Assembly: GCA_023411615.1 (NCBI GenBank)
Contig: JAEYOR010000022.1
Span: 3,254 to 67,253, forward strand
Length of the DNA stretch: 64,000 nt
Source: Actinomycetes bacterium
GTDB lineage: Bacteria > Actinomycetota > Actinomycetes > Actinomycetales > Demequinaceae
Direction: 5' to 3'
A model generated the notes under the pieces. The model was not told the DNA's origin and made no database searches. It was given only the letters and a program-made list of their open reading frames with translations. The position numbers and the translations under genes were made by a program. This document shows, one piece after another, positions 35,630-43,060 of the stretch (positions are counted from its first letter, which is position 1; the number at the start of each line of letters is the position of its first letter).

Positions 35630-36048
35630 TGCCAGCGCTCACGGCGATGTCGGCCACTCCCTTGTCCGTGGATACGCACGTGGCCGCCGTGTCAGACCCG
35701 GCCCATGGCGCGATCGCGACCTTCATCGGCGTGGTCCGCGATCACGATCCGAGCGTCGAGGGTGAAGTGACCCACCTTGAGTACTCGGCCCATCCGGATG
35801 CACCGGATATCGTCGCCCGCATTGTCGCCGAGGTAGAAACCGCTCACGGGGTCGCGATCGCGCTGTCGCACCGCGTGGGTTTGTTGGCTGTTGGCGACGT
35901 GGCGATTGTGGCGGCGGCAGCGTCGGCCCATCGCGCGGACGCCTTTGCCGCGTGCCGCGAAGCTGTCGAGAGAGTGAAGGCGGAACTGCCGGTGTGGAAG
36001 CGTGAGGTGCTGGCAGACGGCACACACACGTGGGTGGGCATCCGGTGA
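35629..36048 (+). CDS. moaE: Molybdopterin synthase catalytic subunit MoaE
   Basis: A 139-residue large subunit of molybdopterin synthase. IATFIGVVRDHD, VTHLEYSAHPDA and the C-terminal VKAELPVWKREVLADGTHTWV contain the conserved Lys and Arg that bind precursor Z and the MoaD C-terminus. Its partner MoaD is in the minus-strand operon at 42019-42252. It overlaps moaA by 4 bp (GTGA). Confidence 0.95.
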   Translation: MPALTAMSATPLSVDTHVAAVSDPAHGAIATFIGVVRDHDPSVEGEVTHLEYSAHPDAPDIVARIVAEVETAHGVAIALSHRVGLLAVGDVAIVAAAASAHRADAFAACREAVERVKAELPVWKREVLADGTHTWVGIR

Positions 36049-37040
36049 CGGGGCTCGTTGACCGGTATGGCCGGGTGCATCGTGATTTGCGGTTATCGCT
36101 GACTGATCGATGCTCGTTGCGGTGCACCTATTGCATGCCCGCCGATGGCGTGCCGTGGCTTGTGGGATCCACACTCCTCACCACGGACGAACTTGTGCGG
36201 CTCGCGCGAGTGGCCGTGGGGCTGGGCGTGCGAGAAGTGAGGCTCACCGGCGGTGAACCGTTGTTGCGCCCGGACGTTGTGAATGTGGTGGCGGCGCTGG
36301 CTGCATTGGACACGCCCGACGGTCCGCTCGATTTGTCGCTCACGACCAACGCACTGCGACTGCCAGCTCTTGCTGCGCCGCTGCGAGACGCGGGGCTCGA
36401 CCGCGTCAATATCTCCTTGGACACGCTTCAGCGGGCACGGTTCATCGAACTGACGCGGCGAGATCGCTTAGCCGACATCCTCGCTGGGATCGAGGCCGCG
36501 CGAGCGGTGGGCTTCTCCCCTATCAAACTCAACGCCTTGATCATGCGGGGCGTCAATGACGAGGAGATCGCTGACCTCGTGTCATTTGCAGTGGAGCGCG
36601 GGTTACAGATGCGCTTCATCGAGCACATGCCGCTCGACGGCGGCCACACGTGGCGGCGCGAGGAGATGGTGACTGCGGAGGAGATTCTTGCGGCGATCTC
36701 GGAACGCTTCGCCCTTGAGGCGCTTGGTCACGATGGCGCGGCACCGGCCGAGACGTTCCGTATCGTCGGGACGGACGCCACCGTGGGGGTCATCGCCTCG
36801 GTGACGCGGGCGTTCTGCGACCGCTGCGACCGGGTGCGGCTCACGGCGGACGGTCAGTTCCGCAATTGCCTCTTTGCGCACGAGGAGTCCGACTTGCGCA
36901 CCCTCATGCGCTCGGGCGCCGATGACGCGCGGCTCGCGGAGGCGATGATCGCGTGCGTCGCGCTCAAGAAGCCCGGCCACGGCATCGATGACCCGACCTT
37001 TGTCCAGCCGAGCCGCCCGATGAGCGCGATCGGCGGGTAG
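36045..37040 (+). CDS. moaA: GTP 3',8-cyclase MoaA
   Basis: A radical SAM enzyme of about 331 residues that starts molybdopterin synthesis together with MoaC. It has an N-terminal cluster motif CSLRCTYC, VRLTGGEPLLRPD, a second C-terminal cluster (CDRCDRVRL...FRNC) and the C-terminal Gly-Gly (SAIGG) needed by the family. GTG at 36045 is chosen because it overlaps the moaE stop and starts the conserved TGLVDRYGRVHRDLRLS; an ORF start at 36030 lies inside moaE. Convergent with the regulator at 37063. Confidence 0.95.
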   Translation: MTGLVDRYGRVHRDLRLSLTDRCSLRCTYCMPADGVPWLVGSTLLTTDELVRLARVAVGLGVREVRLTGGEPLLRPDVVNVVAALAALDTPDGPLDLSLTTNALRLPALAAPLRDAGLDRVNISLDTLQRARFIELTRRDRLADILAGIEAARAVGFSPIKLNALIMRGVNDEEIADLVSFAVERGLQMRFIEHMPLDGGHTWRREEMVTAEEILAAISERFALEALGHDGAAPAETFRIVGTDATVGVIASVTRAFCDRCDRVRLTADGQFRNCLFAHEESDLRTLMRSGADDARLAEAMIACVALKKPGHGIDDPTFVQPSRPMSAIGG

Positions 37041-37062
37041 CCGCCGCCAGCGATCTCGTCTT

Positions 37063-37659
37063 TCACCCCAGCACAGCCGCGACGACTCCAAGCACACACG
37101 CATCCCCTTGGAACGGCCTGAGATCCACCTCCGCACCAGCCCGCCGCGCGATGCCCATCGCCAGCCCCCGGTGAACCCCGCACACCACCTCCGGGTGTCG
37201 GCGTGCCTCATCGAGGAATGGACATGCCCGCAACGCCAGGCCGTCGCCCGTCGGTTCGGGCGCGAAGCCGAGCTCTGAGAACACGGCGACGAGCGCAGCA
37301 CGCGCGTCGAGGCCCTCGACGTCAACCTCATCCGCCCAACGCTCGCCAGCTTGCTCGGCACGCTCGGCGGGTGTCCCCTCAGCCGCAGCAGCGTCGGCGA
37401 GTGCCGCGAGCATGCCAATCCGAGCGTCGGGCACGCGCACTGCTCGGTAAATGGTGGAGGGCCGGCCACGGCCCCGCGAACGCTCAGCACGGCCCACCAC
37501 GAGGCCCGCTGCAATGAGGCGATTGAGGTGAAAGCGCACGGTGGTGACGTGCTGGCCGAGCTCCACCGCTAAGGCGGCAACCGTCACTCCGCCGCTTTGC
37601 TCACGCACCGCAGCCAGCACTCGCCCAACGCCGGGACGTGCGTCCTCCTGAAGCATCAT
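37063..37659 (-). CDS. SufR/ArsR-like HTH regulator with C/C/H/C sensor motif (paralogue)
   Basis: A 198-residue relative of the regulator at 27349. Winged helix about residues 14-56 (GQHVTTVRFHLNRLIAAGLV), basic SRGRGRPSTIYR, then the sensor with C146 and C160 (CPF...HPEVVC), H163 and C188. An Fe-S cluster or other metal site sensing NO or redox state is inferred. It is divergent from the membrane protein-NirK pair with only 48 bp between the start codons, so it probably controls nitrite reduction (inference). Confidence 0.8.
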   Translation of the reverse strand: MMLQEDARPGVGRVLAAVREQSGGVTVAALAVELGQHVTTVRFHLNRLIAAGLVVGRAERSRGRGRPSTIYRAVRVPDARIGMLAALADAAAAEGTPAERAEQAGERWADEVDVEGLDARAALVAVFSELGFAPEPTGDGLALRACPFLDEARRHPEVVCGVHRGLAMGIARRAGAEVDLRPFQGDACVLGVVAAVLG

Positions 37660-37707
37660 GAATTAAGAGTAACGTTGTCCTCGAAAATGAACCGGGACGG
37701 AGGTCGG

Positions 37708-39057
37708 ATGGCAACCAAGCCGCGTTCGCGCCGCCCTCGGACCGACCGCATCACCACCATGTGGATGCTGCTTGCGCTCGCCGGAGCCGTGACCGGCCTT
37801 GTCACCCGTAGCGTGTTGCCGCAGACGTGGTGGACCACAATTCACCTCGTCACGCTCGGCGTCCTCACCAATGGCATCCTCCAATGGAGTTGGTACTTTG
37901 CGCGCGGGCTCTTGCGCTTGCCACCTACCGACCGCCGCTCGGGCCGCGACGCCGTGCTCCGCTCCGTCGTTTTCAACGTCGCCCTCGTCGGCCTCGTCGC
38001 CGGCATGTGGTTCGGCGCGCCGCTCACTGTCATCGTCTTCGCCACCGTCGTGGGTGCGGTGGTCGCTTGGCATGGCTACGCGATTGTTCTCGCCGCCCGC
38101 GAGGCCCTCGGTTCGCGCCACGCTCCCTTGCTTCGCTTTTACGTTGCCGCGTCGGCACTGTTCGTCGTCGGGTGCACCATCGCGGGCTTCCTTACCGTCG
38201 CACTCCTTGATGCCGACGCTCCCACGTGGCTTCTCAACAACGCCGACGGCCTCACCCTCGCCCACGCGATCATCCTCGTAGGCGGCTGGGTTGGGCTATC
38301 CATTGCGGGCACGCTCGTCACTCTTGGTCCGACCGCCCTCCGCACCCGCATGGAGGCCGACGCTTCTGTCACCGCAGTACGAGGCTTGCCATGGCTCGTT
38401 GCTGCGGTGACGGGGGCTGGCTTGGCCGCGGCCCTGGGTTGGATGGCCATCGCGGGTGCGCTCCTTGGCGCCTACGCATGTGGGCTTGCCGTGTGGATCG
38501 GCTTGCCCTTTGCCCGCGTGGGCGTCGCCAAAGGCATTCGCGAGCACGCGGGGTGGACCATGGCGGGCGGCGTCGCATGGACGGGCGTGGGCATGGCCAT
38601 TGTTGCCGTCGTGCTCGCGCGCTCGAGCGACCCCACGGCGGCGCGCGAAGCGATCATGGCGTGGATCCCCCTCATCGGCGTTGCCGGGCCGGGGCAAATC
38701 TTCATCGGCGCGCTGACGTACTTGCTGCCCGTGGTGGTGGGCGGCGGGCCGTCGACAGTGCGGCTCGGCATCGCCACCCTCGAAACTGCCTCCGCCACGC
38801 GCCTCGCGGCTCGTACAGTCGCCCTCGTATTGCTTGCCGTCACCACGGGTATTGGCGCCGACGCTCGTTGGGCTTGGTGGGCGGCAGTCGCCGCAACCTT
38901 CGCGGCCGATATGACGTTGATGGCGATTGCCGGAGCACGTCAAGCCCGTGCCCGACGTGCGCCCGGCGGCGCCACCCCACTCGCGTCTCCCCTCGTGGTG
39001 GCGAGCGGTGAGAATGCTCCGCAAAGTCCGGAGACCGACCCCAGGAGTCTCCTGTGA
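37708..39057 (+). CDS. Polytopic membrane protein (NnrS/heme-protein-like) coupled to nirK
   Basis: A 449-residue protein with about 12 hydrophobic helices. Histidines H46 (WTTIHLVTLGVLTNGILQW), H122, H186 (LAHAIILVGGWVG) and H280 lie in or next to membrane segments and could be heme or metal ligands. The pattern resembles NnrS-type and heme-copper-like membrane domains that accompany, or are fused to, copper nitrite reductases in actinobacteria; I cannot assign the family firmly. ATG at 37708 has GGAGG 5 bases upstream. It overlaps nirK by 4 bp, suggesting the two proteins work together. Confidence 0.6.
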   Translation: MATKPRSRRPRTDRITTMWMLLALAGAVTGLVTRSVLPQTWWTTIHLVTLGVLTNGILQWSWYFARGLLRLPPTDRRSGRDAVLRSVVFNVALVGLVAGMWFGAPLTVIVFATVVGAVVAWHGYAIVLAAREALGSRHAPLLRFYVAASALFVVGCTIAGFLTVALLDADAPTWLLNNADGLTLAHAIILVGGWVGLSIAGTLVTLGPTALRTRMEADASVTAVRGLPWLVAAVTGAGLAAALGWMAIAGALLGAYACGLAVWIGLPFARVGVAKGIREHAGWTMAGGVAWTGVGMAIVAVVLARSSDPTAAREAIMAWIPLIGVAGPGQIFIGALTYLLPVVVGGGPSTVRLGIATLETASATRLAARTVALVLLAVTTGIGADARWAWWAAVAATFAADMTLMAIAGARQARARRAPGGATPLASPLVVASGENAPQSPETDPRSLL

Positions 39058-40637
39058 CCGACTCACCGCTCACTGCCACCACCCCCGCTGCCACGCCCAC
39101 ACCCGCGGCCAACCCGGCGCTCGCTGGCGCCACCAGCCCCGCCGCGGCGCCCCTTCTCGGCGCCGCCCCGAGCGTGCCGCGCCGCATCCAAGCACTCATC
39201 GGTGTGCTCTCGGTAGCAGTTCTCACCCTTGGCGCCATCGTGCTCGCGGATGAGGCCCCCACGACGTCAACCAACGCGGCCGCCCCTGGCGCCGTCATCC
39301 CCACCGGCGAGACCACCGAGGTCACCGTCGAGGTCGACGGCATGGCCTTTGTCCCCAGCCGGATTGAGGTCCCTGCAGGCAACGAGCTCGTCATTACATT
39401 CCGCAACACCGGCGACCAACGCCACGACCTCGTGTTCGCCAGCGGCGCCGAAACCCCCGCTATTGCCCCTGGCGAGCAGGTGATCCTCAACGCCGGGATC
39501 ATCTCGGCCACCACGGATGGCTGGTGCTCTCTGCCGGGTCACCGGGCGATGGGTATGGAGTTGACGATCGTCGCGCTCGGCGGGCAGGCCAACGCCGACG
39601 CTGGCGACGGCACTAGCGGCGGCGACGGCGCTTCCGGCGGCGATGGTACGAGTGGACGCGGCTCTGGTGGACACAGCTCAAGTGGACAAAGCGCCCATGG
39701 TTCCCACGGAGGTGGGCCCGACGTGCCAGCTCCGACCATGGTCGATCTCATGGCGACCGCAACCAACTCGACGCCGCATCCGGCCGAACTCCCCCCGCTC
39801 ACCGATGAGACTCACCACGATTACACCTTCACCGTGACGGAATCCACGGACGAGGTAGCGCCGGGGGTCACCCGCGCCATCTGGACCTACAACGGCACGT
39901 CCCCAGGGCCCACGCTTCACGGCCGCATAGGAGATACCTTCACCATCACCTTGGTCAATGCAGGCACGATGGGGCACTCGATTGACTTCCACGCGGGCGA
40001 ACTCGCACCGGACGAGCCGATGCGCACCATCGAGCCGGGCGAGTCATTGGTGTACGAGTTCACAGCGAACCGTTCGGGCATCTGGATGTATCACTGCAGC
40101 ACAATGCCGATGACGCAGCACATTGCCAATGGCATGTTCGGCGCCGTGGTCATTGAGCCGGACGGGCTCGAACGCGTTGACCGCGAGTACGTCCTCATCC
40201 AATCTGAGCTGTACCTCGGGGCAGAAGGCGGGCCAGCGTCGGACGTGAAGGCCGCCGCGATGAGTGCCGACGTCATGGCCTTCAATGGCCGCGCTTTCCA
40301 ATACGCCGTGCACCCGCTGACGGCCAAGGCGGGCGATCGGGTCCGGTTCTGGGTTCTCGATGCAGGGCCGGCTCAACCGCTGTCCTTCCACGTGGTGGGC
40401 GCACAGTTCGACACGGTGTGGACCGAAGGCGCGTACTCGGTCTATCGCGGCAGGTCAACAGATGGCATCACGGCGGGCATCACCGGCGCACAGACTCTCC
40501 CGCTCCTTGCTGCTCAAGGCGGCTTCGTTGAACTCCTCGCACCCGAGCCGGGCCACTATTCCTTTGTCAATCACCTCATGCCCCTGGCAGAAAAGGGCGC
40601 CTCGGGCGTACTCAAGGTGAGCGCATCGAATGAGTGA
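39054..40637 (+). CDS. nirK: Membrane-anchored NirK-type copper nitrite reductase with an extra N-terminal cupredoxin domain
   Basis: A 527-residue protein: Ala/Pro-rich N-terminus, one membrane anchor (about 44-64), a cupredoxin domain with type 1 copper ligands H124, C158, H163 and M166 or M168, a Gly/Ser/His linker (184-221) and the two-domain NirK core. In the core, H308, C348, H356 and M361 fit type 1 copper, and H313, H347 and H507 the type 2 site; D311 and H445 fit the catalytic Asp and His. It should reduce nitrite to NO outside the membrane. The GTG start overlaps the preceding membrane-protein gene. A multicopper oxidase role is less likely. Confidence 0.85.
   Translation: MTDSPLTATTPAATPTPAANPALAGATSPAAAPLLGAAPSVPRRIQALIGVLSVAVLTLGAIVLADEAPTTSTNAAAPGAVIPTGETTEVTVEVDGMAFVPSRIEVPAGNELVITFRNTGDQRHDLVFASGAETPAIAPGEQVILNAGIISATTDGWCSLPGHRAMGMELTIVALGGQANADAGDGTSGGDGASGGDGTSGRGSGGHSSSGQSAHGSHGGGPDVPAPTMVDLMATATNSTPHPAELPPLTDETHHDYTFTVTESTDEVAPGVTRAIWTYNGTSPGPTLHGRIGDTFTITLVNAGTMGHSIDFHAGELAPDEPMRTIEPGESLVYEFTANRSGIWMYHCSTMPMTQHIANGMFGAVVIEPDGLERVDREYVLIQSELYLGAEGGPASDVKAAAMSADVMAFNGRAFQYAVHPLTAKAGDRVRFWVLDAGPAQPLSFHVVGAQFDTVWTEGAYSVYRGRSTDGITAGITGAQTLPLLAAQGGFVELLAPEPGHYSFVNHLMPLAEKGASGVLKVSASNE
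39603..39656 (+). repeat. 18-bp in-frame repeat in the nirK linker (3 copies)
   Basis: Three consecutive 18-bp units encode GDGTSG, GDGASG and GDGTSG (residues 184-201), the start of a flexible linker between the N-terminal cupredoxin and the NirK core. A Ser/His/Gly stretch follows. Confidence 0.85.
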
Positions 40638-40647
40638 CAGGTACGCC

Positions 40648-41007
40648 CTAGCGCGCGGCGTCTCGAAGCACGTCGCGCAGCACGATCGCATGGTTGCGTT
40701 CGGTGTCGCGCGCGGCGAACACAAGGGTGACGTGCGACTGCCCAGCCGTCTGCGCCAAGAACTCGGCCACAGCGTCGGACTCATCGAGCTCCGCCCGGTA
40801 CCGCTTGGCAAACTCGTCAAAAGCGTCGGACTGATGATGCCACCAGGTCCGCAACTGCGAACTTGGCGCCACGTCCTTGGCCCATACGTCGATGGCGGCG
40901 CGCTCGCGGCTGAGCCCGCGCGGCCAGAGCCGATCAACGAGCACCCGCAGGCCATCGGACTCTTCCGGCTCGTCATAGGCTCGCTTCAGTTCCCATACCT
41001 CGGTCAT
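40648..41007 (-). CDS. DUF488-family protein
   Basis: A 119-residue protein matching DUF488: RVLVDRLWPRGLSRERAAID, VAPSSQLRTWWHH, F-x3-Y-x2-EL and a C-terminal LVFAARDTERNHAIVL. The function is unknown; the short form is common near metal or nitrate genes but also elsewhere. GGGAG lies 4 bases before the ATG. It is convergent with nirK (10 bp) and divergent from the flavin reductase-like gene. Confidence 0.88.
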   Translation of the reverse strand: MTEVWELKRAYDEPEESDGLRVLVDRLWPRGLSRERAAIDVWAKDVAPSSQLRTWWHHQSDAFDEFAKRYRAELDESDAVAEFLAQTAGQSHVTLVFAARDTERNHAIVLRDVLRDAAR

Positions 41008-41056
41008 CTCACTCCCTTCTCCCCACTCGACTAGTCCCCAACGAGGAGCCCCACTT

Positions 41057-41683
41057 ATGACTGTCCCGCAAACTGATCACCTCGTCATCTCGCCGAGCAT
41101 CCATTACGTGGGAACCCCGGTGATGCTGCTCGGCACGATCAACCCGGATGGCTCCCCCAATCTCTCTGCTGCCTCCTCCTATTGGGCACTCGGCCCACAC
41201 CTCGTCATCGGCCTCGAAACGGATAGCCGTACGTATGACAACGCTGCGGAGCGCTCAGAATTGACCGTCAACTTTCCGTCGCCTCATCTGTGGGAGGCGG
41301 TGGAACGGATTGCCGACACGACGGGCCGCGACCCGGTGCCGGATGCGAAGGCCGCGCGGTATCGCTATGAGGCAGACAAGTTTGCCGTGGCGGGGCTCAC
41401 GCCAGCGCCGTCCGACGTGGTGGCCCCGCCCCGGGTTGCTGAATGTGCGCTCAGCCTCGAAGCGAGCATCAAGCGCATCACGCCTGGTATTGGCCCCTAC
41501 GCGATTGTCGAGTCCGAAGTGGTGCGGGTCCACGCCGCCCCCGAGATCGTGAAGCCCGGAACGCAGCATGTGAACCCGCGCGCGTGGCAGCCCCTCATCT
41601 ACAGCTACCGTCATTACTTTGGCATCGGCAGCGAACTGGGCTTCCGGCCCACGAGCGACACGCACGGCGAGGCGGCGTCGTAG
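41057..41683 (+). CDS. Flavin reductase-like FMN-binding split-barrel protein
   Basis: A 208-residue protein beginning HYVGTPVMLLGTINPDGSPN, with YWALGPHLVIGLE and the mid-domain SELTVNFPS, as in the flavoredoxin/flavin reductase-like split barrel. FMN binding is inferred from family; substrate unknown. GAGGAG precedes the ATG by 8 bases. It is a single plus-strand gene facing the end of the long minus-strand operon. Confidence 0.8.
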   Translation: MTVPQTDHLVISPSIHYVGTPVMLLGTINPDGSPNLSAASSYWALGPHLVIGLETDSRTYDNAAERSELTVNFPSPHLWEAVERIADTTGRDPVPDAKAARYRYEADKFAVAGLTPAPSDVVAPPRVAECALSLEASIKRITPGIGPYAIVESEVVRVHAAPEIVKPGTQHVNPRAWQPLIYSYRHYFGIGSELGFRPTSDTHGEAAS

Positions 41684-41718
41684 GGATTCACGCGCTGAGT
41701 GTGGACCAGCGCGCCCTA
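41681..41718. terminator. Possible bidirectional hairpin between convergent genes
   Basis: TAGGG (41681-41685) and CGCGCT (41691-41696) can pair with AGCGCG (41708-41713) and CCCTA (41714-41718), leaving a five-base bulge and an 11-base loop. There is no T-tract, so an intrinsic terminator is uncertain, but the position between two convergent stops fits. Confidence 0.3.
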
Positions 41719-41734
41719 CGAGTCGGTCACCGCT

Positions 41735-42022
41735 TCATGACGACGTGAACGAGCACTCGCACATGACGTTGAACTCGACCACCTGATCGCCGAGGTCGGG
41801 CCGCGCCCACGCCTCGGCTTCTGCTCGCGAGGCGAACTGACGCCCAGCGAGCCGACCATTGGCCATGAGGACGCCTGCCTCGATGTCCTCGCGGGGGTCG
41901 TAGTCTCCAGTTGCGACGGCGTCTCCAGTGACGACGGCGTCATTGAATGGTGCCGCCGCTTGCTGTCGGATTTCGCGAGTGCCCACCATGTCTCCTGTAA
42001 CGCCGGGCGGCTGCGTTGTCAT
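41735..42022 (-). CDS. Uncharacterised 95-residue protein at the end of the nas-Moco operon
   Basis: The last gene of the 15-gene operon; ATG at 42022 overlaps the moaD stop as ATGA, which strongly supports it. I do not recognise the family. It starts with a polar segment containing the imperfect repeat AVVTGD-AVATGD, has a charged middle (ANGRLAGRQFASRAEAEAWA) and ends with VMCECSFTSS, a CxC near the C-terminus. No signal peptide or membrane segment. Position suggests a cofactor or nitrate-reductase role, but nothing in the sequence proves it. Confidence 0.65.
   Translation of the reverse strand: MTTQPPGVTGDMVGTREIRQQAAAPFNDAVVTGDAVATGDYDPREDIEAGVLMANGRLAGRQFASRAEAEAWARPDLGDQVVEFNVMCECSFTSS
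41904..41939. repeat. 18-bp tandem duplication inside the 95-residue gene
   Basis: Copies at 41904-41921 and 41922-41939 share TCTCCAGT and GACGGCG with a few differences and encode the AVVTGD/AVATGD repeat. Small and in frame. Confidence 0.7.
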
Positions 42023-42252
42023 CCCCCTGCGAATGGCGGCAACACGTCCACCGTGTCCCCACCAGCGAGGGCGTCCGAGTCGGTGAGACGCTGGCCTCCC
42101 CTCAGCACGGCACACTGCGCGACAACACGGGCCGCGTTGTCGCCAAGTGCGGACAGCGTCTCGCGCAGGCTCGCCACCGTGCCCACCTCAGCCTCAAGAT
42201 TGTCTGCACCCACTGCCTCAGCTGCGGCGGCAAAGAGCCGGACGGCGATCAT
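42019..42252 (-). CDS. moaD: Molybdopterin synthase sulfur carrier subunit MoaD
   Basis: A 77-residue ubiquitin-like protein starting MIAVRLFAAAAEAVG and ending DVLPPFAGG; the C-terminal Gly-Gly is thiocarboxylated and donates sulfur to MoaE. ATG at 42252 overlaps the DUF6457 stop (ATGA). Its partner MoaE is encoded 6 kb away on the other strand. Confidence 0.94.
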   Translation of the reverse strand: MIAVRLFAAAAEAVGADNLEAEVGTVASLRETLSALGDNAARVVAQCAVLRGGQRLTDSDALAGGDTVDVLPPFAGG

Positions 42253-42500
42253 GGTGCTGGCCACGCATCTGCCAGGCCCGACGCTTTGGCGCACTCGTCG
42301 GAGATGTCGTTGCCGGCCGCGCCACGCTTACCAGCCGCGTAGCCAATGAGGAAGGTCGACAGCGGCGCGGCGGGACGCACCACCGAATGCGCGGCATCGC
42401 GAGCGACGTCGAGCAAAGCTTGAACGTCGAGATCGTCAATCTCAATGCTGAGTTCCGCCGACAGCGCCGCGACCCAGCGCTCCACCGTGTTGTCACTCAT
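42249..42500 (-). CDS. DUF6457-type small protein between mobA and moaD
   Basis: An 83-residue soluble protein with VERWVAALSAELSIE, LLDVARDAAHSVVRPAAPLS and TFLIGYAAGKRG. It matches the small proteins often annotated DUF6457 and found next to mobA in actinobacteria, usually without known function. Overlaps mobA and moaD by 4 bp on each side, so it is co-translated with Moco biosynthesis genes. Confidence 0.78.
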   Translation of the reverse strand: MSDNTVERWVAALSAELSIEIDDLDVQALLDVARDAAHSVVRPAAPLSTFLIGYAAGKRGAAGNDISDECAKASGLADAWPAP

Positions 42501-43060
42501 CCGAGTTGCTCCTTCCAAAACTCCGCATCGCCCCACGTATCGAGGTCGCGTGCCACACCGTCGACATCGGGCACCGGGACCATCGCGAGGCCTGCCACCA
42601 GCCTACGCATCGACGTGCCTTCTTCAAGGTCCCGGGTCCTGTCGAGCAACGCGGCCGTGCGGTAGATCGCCACGAGTGGCTGCGCCTCTCCTTCGGCGTC
42701 AATAAACCACGCGCCATCGACACCCCCAGCGTCGGCGACGGCCGCGAGCAACTGCGGAACAGCGTCGGCGGCGCGAGGCGTGTCCACTGCAAGCACCACT
42801 GTCCACGGCGCATGGTGAGCCATCGCAGTGAGACCTGCCGCGAGCGCCTTCGCCGGCCCGGAACCCGGCGGATCCTCGACGGTCCACCTCACCGTTTGAT
42901 GGCGCGGACCTCCCACGAGCACCACATCTTGCGCGCCGGCGACAGCGCACAAGGCGCGCTCAAGCAGCGTGATGCCGCCGACGCTGAGGTCAGGTTTGGA
43001 TGCGCCGCCAAGCCGGGAGCCTTTGCCTCCGGCCACGATGACGGCGTTCCAGACGGTCAC
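42497..43060 (-). CDS. mobA: Molybdenum cofactor guanylyltransferase MobA
   Basis: A 187-residue NTP-transferase: NAVIVAGGKGSRLGGASKPD is the nucleotide-binding signature, with AVDTPRAADAVPQLL in the middle. It attaches GMP to Mo-molybdopterin, giving the MGD form needed by NarG and NasA. GTG at 43060 overlaps the moaC stop (GTGA); the longer frame upstream is antisense-like reading through moaC and is rejected. Confidence 0.92.
   Translation of the reverse strand: MTVWNAVIVAGGKGSRLGGASKPDLSVGGITLLERALCAVAGAQDVVLVGGPRHQTVRWTVEDPPGSGPAKALAAGLTAMAHHAPWTVVLAVDTPRAADAVPQLLAAVADAGGVDGAWFIDAEGEAQPLVAIYRTAALLDRTRDLEEGTSMRRLVAGLAMVPVPDVDGVARDLDTWGDAEFWKEQLG

Noticed and set aside
39603..39720. Minisatellite unrelated to coding
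   Set aside because: The repeat keeps the reading frame and encodes a Gly-rich linker in NirK.
37708..40637. Possible frameshift splitting one fused membrane-NirK gene
   Set aside because: The junction is a normal GTGA overlap like many in the window, and the NirK protein has its own membrane anchor; there is no sign of a damaged reading frame.
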